Positions 47,395 through 57,155 of a stretch of 64,000 bases of DNA are shown here, piece after piece (within the stretch, counting starts at the first letter, position 1; each line of letters starts with the position of its first letter). The notes beneath the pieces are model-generated. The model was not told the DNA's origin, did not search any database, and was given only the letters and a program-made list of their open reading frames with translations. Origin of the DNA: Brevundimonas sp. MYb52 (lineage in GTDB: Bacteria > Pseudomonadota > Alphaproteobacteria > Caulobacterales > Caulobacteraceae); the NCBI RefSeq assembly GCF_002979535.1, contig NZ_PCPB01000012.1, positions 1-64,000 on the forward strand. The letters are read 5' to 3'. Both the position numbers and the translations under genes were made by a program.

Positions 47395-48699
47395 TTGGAT
47401 TCCGATCCGCGCGTACTGGTCGTCGCTATTGATGACGCCCTGATCGGCCCGTTGTGCGAGGGACTGGACCGGCTGGGCTGGTCCACCATGACGGCGCGGA
47501 CGCTCGATGCCGCCGCACACGCCTTGCAGGATCTGAACGTGGATGCCGCAGTCGTTGCCTTGCCCGGTCTTTCGGGGCAGCAGATCGTTGCGCGACTACG
47601 TGAAGCTGCTTCGCCGCGCTATCTGCCGGTTCTCATGGTCGGCGCCGACATCGCCGAAGGCCATGACGCCGATCTGATGATGTCGTCGCCGCCGCATCCA
47701 GCCCAGGCCGCTTTGCGGCTGGAGCAACTGACTCGGGCAGGCGTGGCCGAAGAAGAGTTCCGTTTGAGACAGGCGACCTTCGCCGCCCACGGCGTGACGC
47801 TGAAAGCGCCCGACACCGGCGAGACACCGTTGCAAATTCTGACGGCCGGGGCGGCGGATCGTCGTTTTCTGGCCATGTCCAACGCCCTGTCGGCGGCGGG
47901 CGCCGAGGTCGTCGCAGCGCCGACGCCCTATACGGCTTTTGACTATCTACATGAGCGCGCGTTTGACGCCGCGGTGCTGTGGGGCGGGCAGGAACAGGCG
48001 CCGGCCCTGTCGATCGCCTCGGGGATGAAGCGGAACACGCGCCTCTACCATATTCCTTTGATCCTCTATCTGCGCGGCGCGGGCGAGGTCGAACTGGCCG
48101 ACCTGTTCCGGCGCGGTTTCGCTGATGTGGCGGCGGCGGAAACGCCCGAGGATGAGACCGCCGAGCGGGTACTGGCTCTGGCGCGTAACCATCGTCGACG
48201 TCAGGCCATCCGTCGCGCTCTGGACTCGGTGCGCGGCTCCGACCTGATGGACCCGACCACAGGCTTGTTCAGCAGAGATCTTTTCGCCTCGCATCTGGCG
48301 CGGTTGGCGGAGGGCGCGCGGTCGCGCAATCGCGCGCTGTCGGTCTGCGTCCTGCGGGTGGCAGACAGCGAACCCGTCGTGCAGTCGCGCGGCGGAGGCT
48401 GGCTGGAACGCGCCATGCCACAGATCGGGGCCATGGTGTCGCGTCTGGTGCGGGTCGAAGATACTGCGGCGCGTCTTGGGCCTGAGCTATTCGCTCTGGT
48501 GCTGCCGGCCACGGGCGCCGCGGCGGCGCGACTCGCGGCAGAGCGGATCTCGGCCGTTATCGCCTGCACCGCCTTTGACGCCGGCAAGGATCGTTCACCC
48601 TTTGTGGTCGAGTTCGACGTCGGCGTGGCCGAGATGCAGGAGGGCGAAACGCCCGCCGCTGTTCTGGAGCGAGCGTCCGGCGACCTAGCCAAGGTCTAG
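47395..48699 (+). CDS. popA: PopA-like cyclic di-GMP effector (REC-REC-degenerate GGDEF)
   Basis: This 434-residue protein has two receiver-like domains (about 1-125 and 145-265) and a GGDEF-like domain (about 280-430). The catalytic GGDEF reads GPELF (362-366), so no cyclase activity is expected. The inhibitory-site motif is intact and correctly spaced: RVED at 353-356. The phospho-acceptor positions of both receivers appear lost (Ala55, Trp196). This layout matches Caulobacter PopA, which binds cyclic di-GMP and helps deliver CtrA to ClpXP. The start is TTG with GAGGAG upstream. It runs convergent with ispDF, ending 4 bp into it. Confidence 0.82.
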   Translation: MDSDPRVLVVAIDDALIGPLCEGLDRLGWSTMTARTLDAAAHALQDLNVDAAVVALPGLSGQQIVARLREAASPRYLPVLMVGADIAEGHDADLMMSSPPHPAQAALRLEQLTRAGVAEEEFRLRQATFAAHGVTLKAPDTGETPLQILTAGAADRRFLAMSNALSAAGAEVVAAPTPYTAFDYLHERAFDAAVLWGGQEQAPALSIASGMKRNTRLYHIPLILYLRGAGEVELADLFRRGFADVAAAETPEDETAERVLALARNHRRRQAIRRALDSVRGSDLMDPTTGLFSRDLFASHLARLAEGARSRNRALSVCVLRVADSEPVVQSRGGGWLERAMPQIGAMVSRLVRVEDTAARLGPELFALVLPATGAAAARLAAERISAVIACTAFDAGKDRSPFVVEFDVGVAEMQEGETPAAVLERASGDLAKV

Positions 48700-49832
48700 G
48701 CGGGCAGTTCCACCGACACTGCAGCCTGGGCCGCCAGGCCTTCGCCGCGCCCGGTGAAGCCCAGGGCTTCGGTCGTCGTCGCCTTGACGCTGACCGCATC
48801 CAGCGGAAGCAGGAGCAGTTCGGCCAGCCGTTCGCGCATGGCCTGGCGATGGGGCTTCACCTTGGGCTGCTCGCAGATCAGGGTCACATCGACATTGACG
48901 ATCCGGCCGCCGCGCCCGGCCACGCGTTCGGCGGCGTAGACCAGGAAACGATCAGATGAAGCCCCCTTCCACTGAGGGTCGGTCGGAGGGAAGTGGTCGC
49001 CGATATCGCCGTCGGCGATAGCCCCTAGAATGGCGTCGGTCAGGGCGTGCAGGCCGGCGTCGGCGTCGGAATGGCCGATCAAGGTCTGGTCATGCGGAAT
49101 CTCGACGCCGCACAGCCAGACTGAGGTTCCCGGTCCCCAGCGATGCACGTCAAAGCCTTGGCCGGTGCGGAAAGTCTTGGGCAGCAGGGCCTCGGCCATG
49201 GCGAAATCCTCGGGGTAGGTGAGCTTCATCAAACGGGCGTCGCCTTCGACCAGACGGACGCTGCCGCCGGCGCGTTCGACGACGGCGGCTTCATCTGTCG
49301 GCGCCTCACCATCGGGCCAGGCGGCATAGGCGCGCCGGATGGTCTTGAGGCGGAAGGCTTGCGGGGTCTGGGCGCGCCACAAGCCGTCACGCTCGACCCC
49401 GCCGACGACCAGCCCCTCGACGCCGCGACGCAGGCTGTCGGCCACGGGCAGGGCGGGCAGGGCGCCGTCGGCGTCGTTCAATGCCGCCAGCAAGCGGTCT
49501 ATCACGGCGGCGTTCAGGAAGGGCCGGGCCGCATCGTGGATCAGGACAGGCGTGTCGTCAGGCTGTTCGAGCGCGGTCAGGCCGGCCTGCACCGACTCCG
49601 CACGCGTGGCGCCGCCCGGGGCGGTTCGCCAGCCGACGAGGCCGGACAAGGCGGCGGCGGCGCGCGTCTCTGCGCCTGGCGCGATCACGACGACGACCGA
49701 ATCGGCGCCCGCCGCGAGCAGAGTTTCCACCGACCAGCGCACTATCGGCCGGCCGCCGACAACTCGCCACTGCTTGTCTCCGCCGGCTCTTGAGCCTGAG
49801 CCGGCCGCCACCACGATTGCTGAGAATGCCAT
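48696..49832 (-). CDS. ispDF: IspDF, bifunctional MEP-pathway enzyme
   Basis: This 378-residue fusion joins IspD (about 1-220; [34 protein letters not shown]) to IspF (about 221-378; [31 protein letters not shown], with the zinc Asp/His pair in DVH and the further His of GHSDAD). It makes CDP-methylerythritol and then the 2,4-cyclodiphosphate for isoprenoid synthesis. Fusion is usual in alpha- and epsilonproteobacteria. It is divergent from dusB (64-bp gap). Confidence 0.95.
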   Translation of the reverse strand: MAFSAIVVAAGSGSRAGGDKQWRVVGGRPIVRWSVETLLAAGADSVVVVIAPGAETRAAAALSGLVGWRTAPGGATRAESVQAGLTALEQPDDTPVLIHDAARPFLNAAVIDRLLAALNDADGALPALPVADSLRRGVEGLVVGGVERDGLWRAQTPQAFRLKTIRRAYAAWPDGEAPTDEAAVVERAGGSVRLVEGDARLMKLTYPEDFAMAEALLPKTFRTGQGFDVHRWGPGTSVWLCGVEIPHDQTLIGHSDADAGLHALTDAILGAIADGDIGDHFPPTDPQWKGASSDRFLVYAAERVAGRGGRIVNVDVTLICEQPKVKPHRQAMRERLAELLLLPLDAVSVKATTTEALGFTGRGEGLAAQAAVSVELPA

Positions 49833-49896
49833 GTCGGCCTTCTAAGCGCCCCAGTTCCGCTTGACGAGAGGCACAACAGTCGGCGGTAAGGGCCAT

Positions 49897-50949
49897 ATGA
49901 GCGCAGGATTGCAAATTGGAGACGTGCGGATCGCCGGACGGGTGCTGATGGCCCCGATGACCGGGATCACGGATCTGCCGTTCCGCGTGCTCGCGTCGAA
50001 GCTCGGTGCGAGCTATGTCGCGACCGAGATGGTGGCCTCGGCAGAGTTGGCGCGCGGGCGACCTGACGTGGTGCGGCGTGCGGCCGTGGGCGGCGGCCTG
50101 CCGTTGACGGTGATCCAACTGGTTGGCGGCGATCCTGCTGTCATGGCCGAGGGCGCGCGGATGGCCGAAAAGGCCGGCGCCGACATCATCGACCTGAATT
50201 TCGGCTGCCCCGCAAAAGAAGTCACCGGCGCCGCTTGCGGTTCGGCTCTGATGCGCACCCCGGAACGGGCGGCGGCCATCATGGCGGCGGTCGTGGCGGC
50301 GGTCAGCCGTCCTGTCACGGTCAAGATGCGGCTGGGCTGGGATGAGAACAGCCACAACGCCGCCGATCTGGCGCGGCGAGCTGAGGACTTGGGTGTCGCC
50401 GCAATCACGGTTCACGGCCGCACCCGCAAGCAGTTCTATACCGGCGTCGCCGACTGGGAAGCGGTATCCGAGGTCAAGCAGGCGGTGTCCGTTCCCGTCA
50501 TCGTCAACGGCGACATCATCACGGCGGAGCAGGCCAGGGAGGCTCTGACCCTGTCCGGCGCCGATGGCCTGATGCTCGGCCGAGGCGTCTATGGACGCCC
50601 ATGGCTGGCGGCGCATCTGGAGCGGGCCTTGGCCGGCGGGTCGCGTTTGCAGGAGCCGGACCGCGAAGAGCGGCTGGCTATCGTCATCGAGCATTTGCGC
50701 GGTTCGGTCGCCTTCTATGGTTTGCCGCTGGGGTTGAAGATGTTCCGCAAGCATCTCGGCTGGTACATCGAACAGGCGCCCTGGCCGGAAGACCCGCTGG
50801 AACGACGCGTCGCCAAGGCGCGACTATGTCGGCTGGAGACGCCGCTTGAGGTCGAGCAGGCGCTTTCGGCGCTTTGGTCGCCTGCGGTGGATCAATTCAG
50901 CAACTCTGGTGTTGAAAACCTGCCACAGCTGGTTGAAGCTGCGAGGTAA
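49897..50949 (+). CDS. dusB: DusB-type tRNA-dihydrouridine synthase (NifR3)
   Basis: This 350-residue FMN enzyme reduces uridines in the tRNA D-loop. It has MAPMTGITDLPFRVLA, NFGCPAKEVTGAACGSALM with the catalytic Cys of GCP, TVKMRLGWDENS, VHGRTRKQFYTG, and GLMLGRGVYGRPW. ATG 49897 follows AAGGG; a longer frame from 49861 lacks support. In alphaproteobacteria the gene (nifR3) heads the ntr operon, as here: it overlaps ntrY by one base. Confidence 0.95.
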   Translation: MSAGLQIGDVRIAGRVLMAPMTGITDLPFRVLASKLGASYVATEMVASAELARGRPDVVRRAAVGGGLPLTVIQLVGGDPAVMAEGARMAEKAGADIIDLNFGCPAKEVTGAACGSALMRTPERAAAIMAAVVAAVSRPVTVKMRLGWDENSHNAADLARRAEDLGVAAITVHGRTRKQFYTGVADWEAVSEVKQAVSVPVIVNGDIITAEQAREALTLSGADGLMLGRGVYGRPWLAAHLERALAGGSRLQEPDREERLAIVIEHLRGSVAFYGLPLGLKMFRKHLGWYIEQAPWPEDPLERRVAKARLCRLETPLEVEQALSALWSPAVDQFSNSGVENLPQLVEAAR

Positions 50950-53204
50950 TGACGGACTTCCCCGCCGCGCAGACTACTGAAGGTCACGACCCCGAGCGTT
51001 CGCTCTGGGGCCGTTTGGCCAGCGGTCGCGCCCGGGCCCTTTTCGTGGCGGCTTACGCAGTCGCCTTTCTGATTACAGCGGCGGCGATCTGGCTGGTGGC
51101 GATCGCGCCGGGCGCGACGGCAGGCGGAGACGCACGGACTGCGGCCAGCCAATTTGTTCTCTTCGTTCTTCTGGCCAATCTGGTGCTGATTGGCGGTTTG
51201 GCGGCGGTCATCGGCGTGCGAGTGGTGCGCCTGATGCGGAACCGAAATGATCCAGGCGCGCGCCTGCATCTTCGTTTCGTCACTCTGTTTTCTCTGGTGG
51301 CGGTCGTTCCGGCGGTTCTGATCGCGCTTGTCTTCGGCGTCCTGGTCAATCGCGGCGTGGATCAGTGGTTCAGCACCAATGTTCGTTCGGCGGTCGAAAA
51401 CGGCGCAGAGATCGGTCGGGCCTATGTCGCGGACGTGGGCGCGGGGTTGGAGGTGGATCTGGAAACCATGTCCACCGAACTGGGCGGAGTACGCGGCCTG
51501 TTCGACAACCGCATCCAGTTCTCTCGCGCTCTGGCTCAGATCGGCGACTTCTTCGGCTATCCGGCCCTCTATATTCTGAACGGCGACGGCGAAGTGCTGG
51601 CCAGCGGCGAGCAACCCGGCGCGCCCCCCTATGTCGCGCCGCCGCGCGAAGCGTTCGAGACGGTGGCCGCTGGCGAGGTCGCGCCTACGACCGTGACCGA
51701 GAACCCCGACATGGTGCGGGCCCTCTATCCGCTGCCGGACTACGGTCACGCCTATCTCTACGTCGTCCGCCCGCTCGCGCCCGGTCTGATCCAGCGAATG
51801 CGCAACGGCGAGGAATCCATCGCCGCCTATCGCGCCGCAGAAGAAAGCCGAGCGCGGATTCAGGCGGCCTTCGCCCTCAGCTATCTGGAAACGGCGCTGC
51901 TGGTTCTGGTCGGCGCTGTCTGGCTGGCCATGTCGGCGGCCAGTTCCATATCGGCCCCGATTGGCCGTCTGGTGAAGGCTGCGGATCAGGTGTCCGGCGG
52001 CGACCTGAACGCGCGTGTCGACAATGCCGGGGCGCCCAGCGAACTGGTCGTCCTGTCCGAGGCCTTCAACCGTATGACTGGCGACATCATGGCCCAGCAG
52101 GCGGCGCTGAAGGCCGCCAGCGACGACGCCCAGGGGCGCAGCCGCTTCATCGAGACCGTGCTGTCGGGCGTCAGCGCCGGGGTTATCGGCCTGGACCGGA
52201 TGGGGCGTATCTCGGCCATCAACGACAGCGCCAGTCAGTTGCTGGCAATCAGTGAGGCGGACGTTCAGGGACGCCTTCTGGGCGAGGTCGCGCCGGAACT
52301 GGCCGAGTTGTCCGAGCGCGCCGAGGCTCATATCGAAGAAGACATTGACGTCAGCCGCGACGGCGAAACGCGACGGCTGCGAGTCCGCATCGAGGGCGGG
52401 CAGGGCGGCGAGATGGTGCTGACCTTCGACGACATCACCCGTCTGGTGACCGCCCAGCGTAACGCCGCCTGGCGCGACGTGGCCCGCCGCATCGCCCATG
52501 AGATCAAGAATCCGCTGACGCCGATCCAACTGTCAGCCGAACGGCTGCGCCGCAAATACCGCTCGCAGGTTGGCGACGACGTCGAGGTCTTCGACCGCTG
52601 CACCGAGACCATTATCCGTCAGGTCGGCGACATCGGCCGGATGGTTGACGAGTTCTCGTCCTTCGCCCGGATGCCCGCGCCGCGCTTTACTCGCGAGAAT
52701 CCTGCCGAGATGCTGCGTGAGGCGGTCTTCGCCCAGCGCGTCGCGGCGGCGGACATCGGCGTCGAACTGATCGAGCCCCTGCCGGACGTCGTCCTGCAAT
52801 GCGACGGCCGCATGGTGGGACAGGCCCTGGCCAATATCCTGAAGAATGCGGGCGAGGCGGTGAGCGCCAAGCGGTTGCGCGAGCCAGCGGCGGCTGGCGC
52901 AACCGGCATCATCGCCCGACTGACGGTGGATGGCGGGATCGCCACCTTCGCGATTGAAGACGACGGGGTGGGTCTTCCGGCCAAGGATCGCGACCGATTG
53001 ACCGAGCCCTATGTCACGACGCGCGAGAAGGGCACGGGCCTGGGGCTGGCCATCGTCAAGCGTATTTGTGAAGACCATGGCGGCGAGTTGAAGCTGGCCG
53101 ACGCGGAAGACTTGGCAGGCGCCCGAGTGTGCCTGACCTTCCCCCTGACCCAAGACAGCAAGGCTGCTCACCGTGCCTCCGGCGCGGCGCGAGCGGCGGA
53201 GTAA
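50949..53204 (+). CDS. ntrY: NtrY-like sensor histidine kinase
   Basis: This 751-residue membrane kinase has an N-terminal membrane region (helices near 30-55, 65-90, 105-130, and 310-335) with a periplasmic loop. HAMP (about 335-390), PAS (about 395-500), HisKA with phospho-His517 in RRIAHEIKNPLTPIQLSAE, and an ATPase domain (DDGVGLPAKDRDRL, TREKGTGLGLAIVK) follow. It pairs with NtrX downstream in nitrogen, redox or envelope control. ntrB and ntrC, which usually lie between dusB and ntrY, are absent. Confidence 0.93.
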   Translation: MTDFPAAQTTEGHDPERSLWGRLASGRARALFVAAYAVAFLITAAAIWLVAIAPGATAGGDARTAASQFVLFVLLANLVLIGGLAAVIGVRVVRLMRNRNDPGARLHLRFVTLFSLVAVVPAVLIALVFGVLVNRGVDQWFSTNVRSAVENGAEIGRAYVADVGAGLEVDLETMSTELGGVRGLFDNRIQFSRALAQIGDFFGYPALYILNGDGEVLASGEQPGAPPYVAPPREAFETVAAGEVAPTTVTENPDMVRALYPLPDYGHAYLYVVRPLAPGLIQRMRNGEESIAAYRAAEESRARIQAAFALSYLETALLVLVGAVWLAMSAASSISAPIGRLVKAADQVSGGDLNARVDNAGAPSELVVLSEAFNRMTGDIMAQQAALKAASDDAQGRSRFIETVLSGVSAGVIGLDRMGRISAINDSASQLLAISEADVQGRLLGEVAPELAELSERAEAHIEEDIDVSRDGETRRLRVRIEGGQGGEMVLTFDDITRLVTAQRNAAWRDVARRIAHEIKNPLTPIQLSAERLRRKYRSQVGDDVEVFDRCTETIIRQVGDIGRMVDEFSSFARMPAPRFTRENPAEMLREAVFAQRVAAADIGVELIEPLPDVVLQCDGRMVGQALANILKNAGEAVSAKRLREPAAAGATGIIARLTVDGGIATFAIEDDGVGLPAKDRDRLTEPYVTTREKGTGLGLAIVKRICEDHGGELKLADAEDLAGARVCLTFPLTQDSKAAHRASGAARAAE

Positions 53205-53214
53205 GAGAGGCGTC

Positions 53215-54624
53215 ATGCGAAATACTGGTGCTGACATTCTGGTCGTAGACGACGAAGCGGACATCCGTGAGCTGGTCTCTGGGCTGCTTGAGGACGAGGG
53301 CCATTCGGTCCGCACGGCCGCCAACTCGGACGAGGCTCTGGCCGCGATCCGGGCACGCAAGCCGTCGCTGGCCGTGCTCGACATCTGGATGCAGGGCGGC
53401 GGTCTGGACGGGCTGGAGCTGCTGGACGTGGTCAAGGGTCTGGATGAGGATCTGCCGGTCGTCATGATCTCGGGCCACGGCAATATCGAAACTGCGGTCA
53501 GCGCCCTGAAGCGCGGGGCTTATGATTTTATCGAAAAGCCGTTCAAGTCCGACCGACTGGTGGTCGTGGTCGAACGCGCCTTGGAAGCCGCTTCGCTGAA
53601 GCGCGAGAACCGCCGCCTGCGGGCCCAGACCATGGCTCCGACGGGCCTGATCGGGAAGTCGGCGGCGGCGCAACTGCTGCGCGGCACCATCGCCAAGGTC
53701 GCGCCGGCCAACAGTCGCGTTCTGATCTCGGGTCCTCCGGGCTCGGGCAAGGAACTGGTCGCCCGCCAGATCCACGACGCTAGCCCGCGCGCCAAGTCCG
53801 AGTTTGTGGCCATCTCGGCCGCCGGCATGACGCCGGAGCGTCTGGACGTGGAACTGTTCGGTGAAGAAGGCGGTGACGGCCGCCCGCGCAAGATCGGCGT
53901 TTTCGAGCGCGCCCACAACGGCACCCTCTATCTGGACGACGTGGGCGACATGCCGCGCGAGAGCCAGAGCCGCATCTTGCGTGTCCTGGTCGAGCAACGC
54001 TTCCGTCGCGTCGGCGGCGAGCAGGATGTGCAGGTCGATGTCCGCGTCGTCACCTCGACCGCACGCGACCTGAAGGTCGAGATCGCCGAGGGCCGATTCC
54101 GTGAGGATCTGTTCCATCGGCTGAACGTCGTACCGATCCGCGTGCCGCCGCTGTCGGAGCGGCGTGAGGACATTAGCGAACTGATCGAATATTTCGTCGA
54201 TAACCTGTCGGCGTCGCAGGGACTGCCGCATCGTCGGGTCGCCGATGACGCCCTGGCTGTGTTGCAGGTTCATCCTTGGCCCGGAAACGTGCGCCAGCTA
54301 CGCAATAACGTCGAACGTCTTTTGATCCTGGCCACCGGCGACCCGGACGAACCGATCACGGCCGACATGCTGCCGCAGGAAGTGGCTTCGTCGGGCGGCG
54401 CCTCGTCGCTGGGCGCAGACCGCATCATCGCCCTGCCGCTTCGTGAAGCGCGCGAAGTGTTCGAGCGAGACTATCTGGCGGCGCAAATCATGCGATTCGG
54501 TGGAAATATCTCGCGCACGGCCGCCTTCATCGGCATGGAAAGATCCGCACTGCACCGCAAACTGAAGTCGCTGGGCGTTTCACCCGCCCGCGGCGGCGAA
54601 GACGAAGAAGGAGAGGGCGCCTGA
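53215..54624 (+). CDS. ntrX: NtrX-like response regulator without GAFTGA
   Basis: This 469-residue protein has a receiver domain (DILVVDDEADIRELVSG; acceptor Asp near residue 56 in VLDIWMQGG), an AAA+ domain (Walker A ISGPPGSGKELVARQ) and a C-terminal Fis-type helix-turn-helix (ISRTAAFIGMERSALHRKLKSL). The sigma-54 contact loop GAFTGA is missing; the segment reads LFGEEGGDGRPRKIG. Walker B is YLDDVGDM, where DE is usual. It probably regulates without opening sigma-54 promoters. ATG 53215 is 10 bp after ntrY. Confidence 0.92.
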   Translation: MRNTGADILVVDDEADIRELVSGLLEDEGHSVRTAANSDEALAAIRARKPSLAVLDIWMQGGGLDGLELLDVVKGLDEDLPVVMISGHGNIETAVSALKRGAYDFIEKPFKSDRLVVVVERALEAASLKRENRRLRAQTMAPTGLIGKSAAAQLLRGTIAKVAPANSRVLISGPPGSGKELVARQIHDASPRAKSEFVAISAAGMTPERLDVELFGEEGGDGRPRKIGVFERAHNGTLYLDDVGDMPRESQSRILRVLVEQRFRRVGGEQDVQVDVRVVTSTARDLKVEIAEGRFREDLFHRLNVVPIRVPPLSERREDISELIEYFVDNLSASQGLPHRRVADDALAVLQVHPWPGNVRQLRNNVERLLILATGDPDEPITADMLPQEVASSGGASSLGADRIIALPLREAREVFERDYLAAQIMRFGGNISRTAAFIGMERSALHRKLKSLGVSPARGGEDEEGEGA

Positions 54625-55484
54625 TGTCCAGGATCGCCTACGTCAACGGGACCTATCAGCCGCACAACGGCGCTACGGTTCATATCGAAGATCGCGGCTT
54701 CCAATTCGCCGACGGCGTCTATGAGGTCTGGTCGGTGTTCGACGGCAAGCTGGCCGATTTCGATGGCCACATGATACGTCTGGCCCGTAGCCTGACCGAG
54801 CTTCGTATCCCGATTCCGATGACGGCCCAGGCCTTGGAGCGGGTGCTGAAGGAAACCATCCGCCGCAACCGGGTGCGCAACGGCATCGTCTATCTGCAGG
54901 TGACACGCGGAACCTCGCCGCGAGACCACGCCTTCCCGCGAGACACGCCGCCAAGCGTCATCGTCACCTCCAAGACCATCGATCTGGCCAAGGGCGAGGC
55001 CCTGGCCGCCAAGGGCGCGGCGGGCGTGACCATGCCCGACATTCGCTGGGGCCGTTGCGACATCAAGACCGTGGGTCTGCTGCCCAACGTCCTGGCCAAG
55101 CAGGCGGCGCGTGAAAAGGGCGCCTATGAGTGCCTGATGGTCGACGACATGGGCCTGGTGACGGAGGGTTCGTCCACCAATGCCTGGATCGTCGATGAGA
55201 ACGGCAAGCTGCGCACGCGCGACACCCAGGCTAACATCCTGCGCGGCATCACCCGCACGGCGATCCTGAAGCTGGCCGAGGTCGAGGGCATCGAACTGGA
55301 CGAGCGTCCGTTCAGCGTGGAGGAGGCCAAACGCGCCAAGGAAGTCTTCGTCACCGCCGCCAGTTCCTTCGTCATGCCCATCGTCTCGCTGGATGGATCG
55401 AAGATCGCGGACGGCAAGCCTGGTCCCGTCGCGACCCGACTGCGCGAGGTCTATCTTGAACAGGCGCGCCGAGAGGCCATTTAG
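54624..55484 (+). CDS. dat: D-amino-acid aminotransferase-like enzyme
   Basis: This 286-residue fold-type IV PLP aminotransferase has [42 protein letters not shown], the PLP lysine in [18 protein letters not shown], and [11 protein letters not shown]. These features favour D-alanine transaminase over BCAA transaminase. It would make D-Glu or D-Ala for the cell wall. The start overlaps ntrX by one base (TGATG). It lies 107 bp before hfq. Confidence 0.87.
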   Translation: MSRIAYVNGTYQPHNGATVHIEDRGFQFADGVYEVWSVFDGKLADFDGHMIRLARSLTELRIPIPMTAQALERVLKETIRRNRVRNGIVYLQVTRGTSPRDHAFPRDTPPSVIVTSKTIDLAKGEALAAKGAAGVTMPDIRWGRCDIKTVGLLPNVLAKQAAREKGAYECLMVDDMGLVTEGSSTNAWIVDENGKLRTRDTQANILRGITRTAILKLAEVEGIELDERPFSVEEAKRAKEVFVTAASSFVMPIVSLDGSKIADGKPGPVATRLREVYLEQARREAI

Positions 55485-55521
55485 GGCGTTGCCGCGACTG
55501 CGAAGCCGCGTCTAAAGTTGC

Positions 55522-55559
55522 GTGCGGACCGACGAGTCCGCACCGGCTGCCTTGGCCGG
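55522..55559 (+). promoter_or_regulatory. Stem-loops in the hfq leader
   Basis: A perfect 8-bp stem (GTGCGGAC at 55522-55529, loop CGACGA, GTCCGCAC at 55536-55543) is followed at once by a second small hairpin (CCGGC with GCCGG, to 55559). An A-rich stretch then precedes the ATG at 55592. No T-run follows, so it is more likely an RNA leader structure than a terminator. It may bear on hfq expression. Confidence 0.45.
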
Positions 55560-55591
55560 CGAAAAAGAACCAAGAACAGGACCAACCTGCC

Positions 55592-55837
55592 ATGTCGCAA
55601 GACAAACGACAGAACCTTCAGGACACCTTCCTCAACAGCGTCCGCAAGACCAAGACGCCGCTGACCATCTTCCTGGTCAATGGCGTCAAGCTGCAGGGCA
55701 TTGTGACCTGGTTCGACAACTTCTGTGTGCTGCTGCGTCGCGATGGCCAGTCGCAGCTCGTCTACAAGCACGCCATCTCGACCATCATGCCGTCCGCGCC
55801 CGTGCAGATGTACGAGCCCGACGCAGAAGAAGACTGA
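55592..55837 (+). CDS. hfq: Hfq, RNA chaperone
   Basis: This 81-residue Sm-like protein forms hexamers that pair small RNAs with mRNAs. Sm1 lies in [20 protein letters not shown] and [16 protein letters not shown], and Sm2 in [14 protein letters not shown] (YKH motif). The length equals that of other alphaproteobacterial Hfq proteins. The stop abuts the hflX start, the classic hfq-hflX pair. Confidence 0.98.
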   Translation: MSQDKRQNLQDTFLNSVRKTKTPLTIFLVNGVKLQGIVTWFDNFCVLLRRDGQSQLVYKHAISTIMPSAPVQMYEPDAEED

Positions 55838-57151
55838 TTGACCTCCAAACATATCGACCACACCGTCCCGCTGATCCGGGCGGTCGTCATTCATCCCGAT
55901 CGTCGTTCGGACAGTCCCCGACTGGCTTCCGAACGCCTTGAGGAAGCCGCGGGCCTGGCTCGCGCGCTGGACCTTGACGTGCGCGCCGAAGAGATCGTGC
56001 GCCTGCGCTCCACCGCGCCCGCAACCCTGTTCGGGTCGGGCAAGGTCGAGGAACTGGCCGCTCTGGTCCGCGCCGCTGACGCCGAGGCTGTCGTCGTTGA
56101 CGACGACCTGTCGCCGGTTCAGCAGCGCAACCTGGAAAAGGCCTGGGAGGTGAAGGTCATCGACCGCACCGGCCTGATCCTGGAAATCTTCGGACGTCGA
56201 GCGCGGACCAAGGAAGGCCGGCTGCAGGTCGAACTGGCGCGTCTGGACTATGAGCGGTCGCGCCTGGTCCGCACGTGGACCCACCTGGAACGCCAGCGTG
56301 GCGGCACCGGCTCGACCGGCGGCCCCGGCGAAACCCAGATCGAGCTGGACCGGCGCCTGATCGCCGACCGCATCGTGCGGCTGAAGGCTGAACTGGAAGA
56401 GGTGCGCCGCACGCGCGGCCTGCATCGCAAGGCGCGCAAGAAGGTGCCTTTCCCTTCGGTGGCTCTGGTCGGCTACACCAATGCGGGCAAGTCGACGCTG
56501 TTCAATCGGCTGACTGGCTCAGAGGTCTTCGCCAAGGACCTGCTGTTCGCCACCCTGGACACGACCCAGCGCACCATTCGTCTGCCGCAAGGCCGTCCGG
56601 CCATCATCGCCGACACCGTGGGCTTCATCTCCGACCTGCCGCACGAACTGGTCGAGAGCTTCCGCGCCACTCTGGAAGAGGTGGGCGAGGCCGATCTGAT
56701 CCTGCACGTTCGCGACATCGCCTCGCCCGACAGCGACGCCCAAGCCAAGGACGTCGAGGCGGTGCTGGAGCAGATCCCGACGCCCGAAGGCAAAACCCGC
56801 CGCATTCTTGAAGTCTGGAACAAGACCGATCTGCTGGATAGCGATGCGCGCGAGGCAGTGCTGGGTCAGGCCGAACGCCTGACGCGCGAGGGCAGGGCGG
56901 TCGCCGTCTCCGCCTGGACCGGCGAGGGCATCGAGGTCCTGCGTGAGGCCATCGCCGGCCTGATCGACGACGACCCCGAAATCCGCCTGACGCTGCAGCC
57001 GCATGAGGGCGAGGCCCTGGCCTGGCTGTATGAGAACGGCCGTGTGACCTTCCGCGACACGGACGCAGAAGGGCGGACCCATCTGGTCGTGCGCCTGCAT
57101 CCGTCGGCGTTGGGACGGCTGGAGCGCCTCTACCCAGATATCATCGACTGA
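55838..57151 (+). CDS. hflX: HflX GTPase, ribosome rescue factor
   Basis: This 437-residue GTPase splits stalled or stressed ribosomes. The N-terminal domain (SGKVEELAALVRA, DDDLSPVQQRNLEK) and coiled linker (LVRTWTHLERQRGGTGSTGG) precede the G domain with G1 GYTNAGKSTLFN, G3 DTVGFISDLPHELVESF and G4 NKTD. The start is TTG 55838, next to the hfq stop, with a GAAGAAG site upstream. Confidence 0.95.
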   Translation: MTSKHIDHTVPLIRAVVIHPDRRSDSPRLASERLEEAAGLARALDLDVRAEEIVRLRSTAPATLFGSGKVEELAALVRAADAEAVVVDDDLSPVQQRNLEKAWEVKVIDRTGLILEIFGRRARTKEGRLQVELARLDYERSRLVRTWTHLERQRGGTGSTGGPGETQIELDRRLIADRIVRLKAELEEVRRTRGLHRKARKKVPFPSVALVGYTNAGKSTLFNRLTGSEVFAKDLLFATLDTTQRTIRLPQGRPAIIADTVGFISDLPHELVESFRATLEEVGEADLILHVRDIASPDSDAQAKDVEAVLEQIPTPEGKTRRILEVWNKTDLLDSDAREAVLGQAERLTREGRAVAVSAWTGEGIEVLREAIAGLIDDDPEIRLTLQPHEGEALAWLYENGRVTFRDTDAEGRTHLVVRLHPSALGRLERLYPDIID

Positions 57152-57155
57152 GCCT

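Noticed and set aside
55525..55565. Hammerhead-ribozyme-like core (CCGACGA then GAAAAA) before hfq
   Set aside because: The conserved U of CUGANGA is C here, stem II does not form in the needed place, and no third stem is visible.
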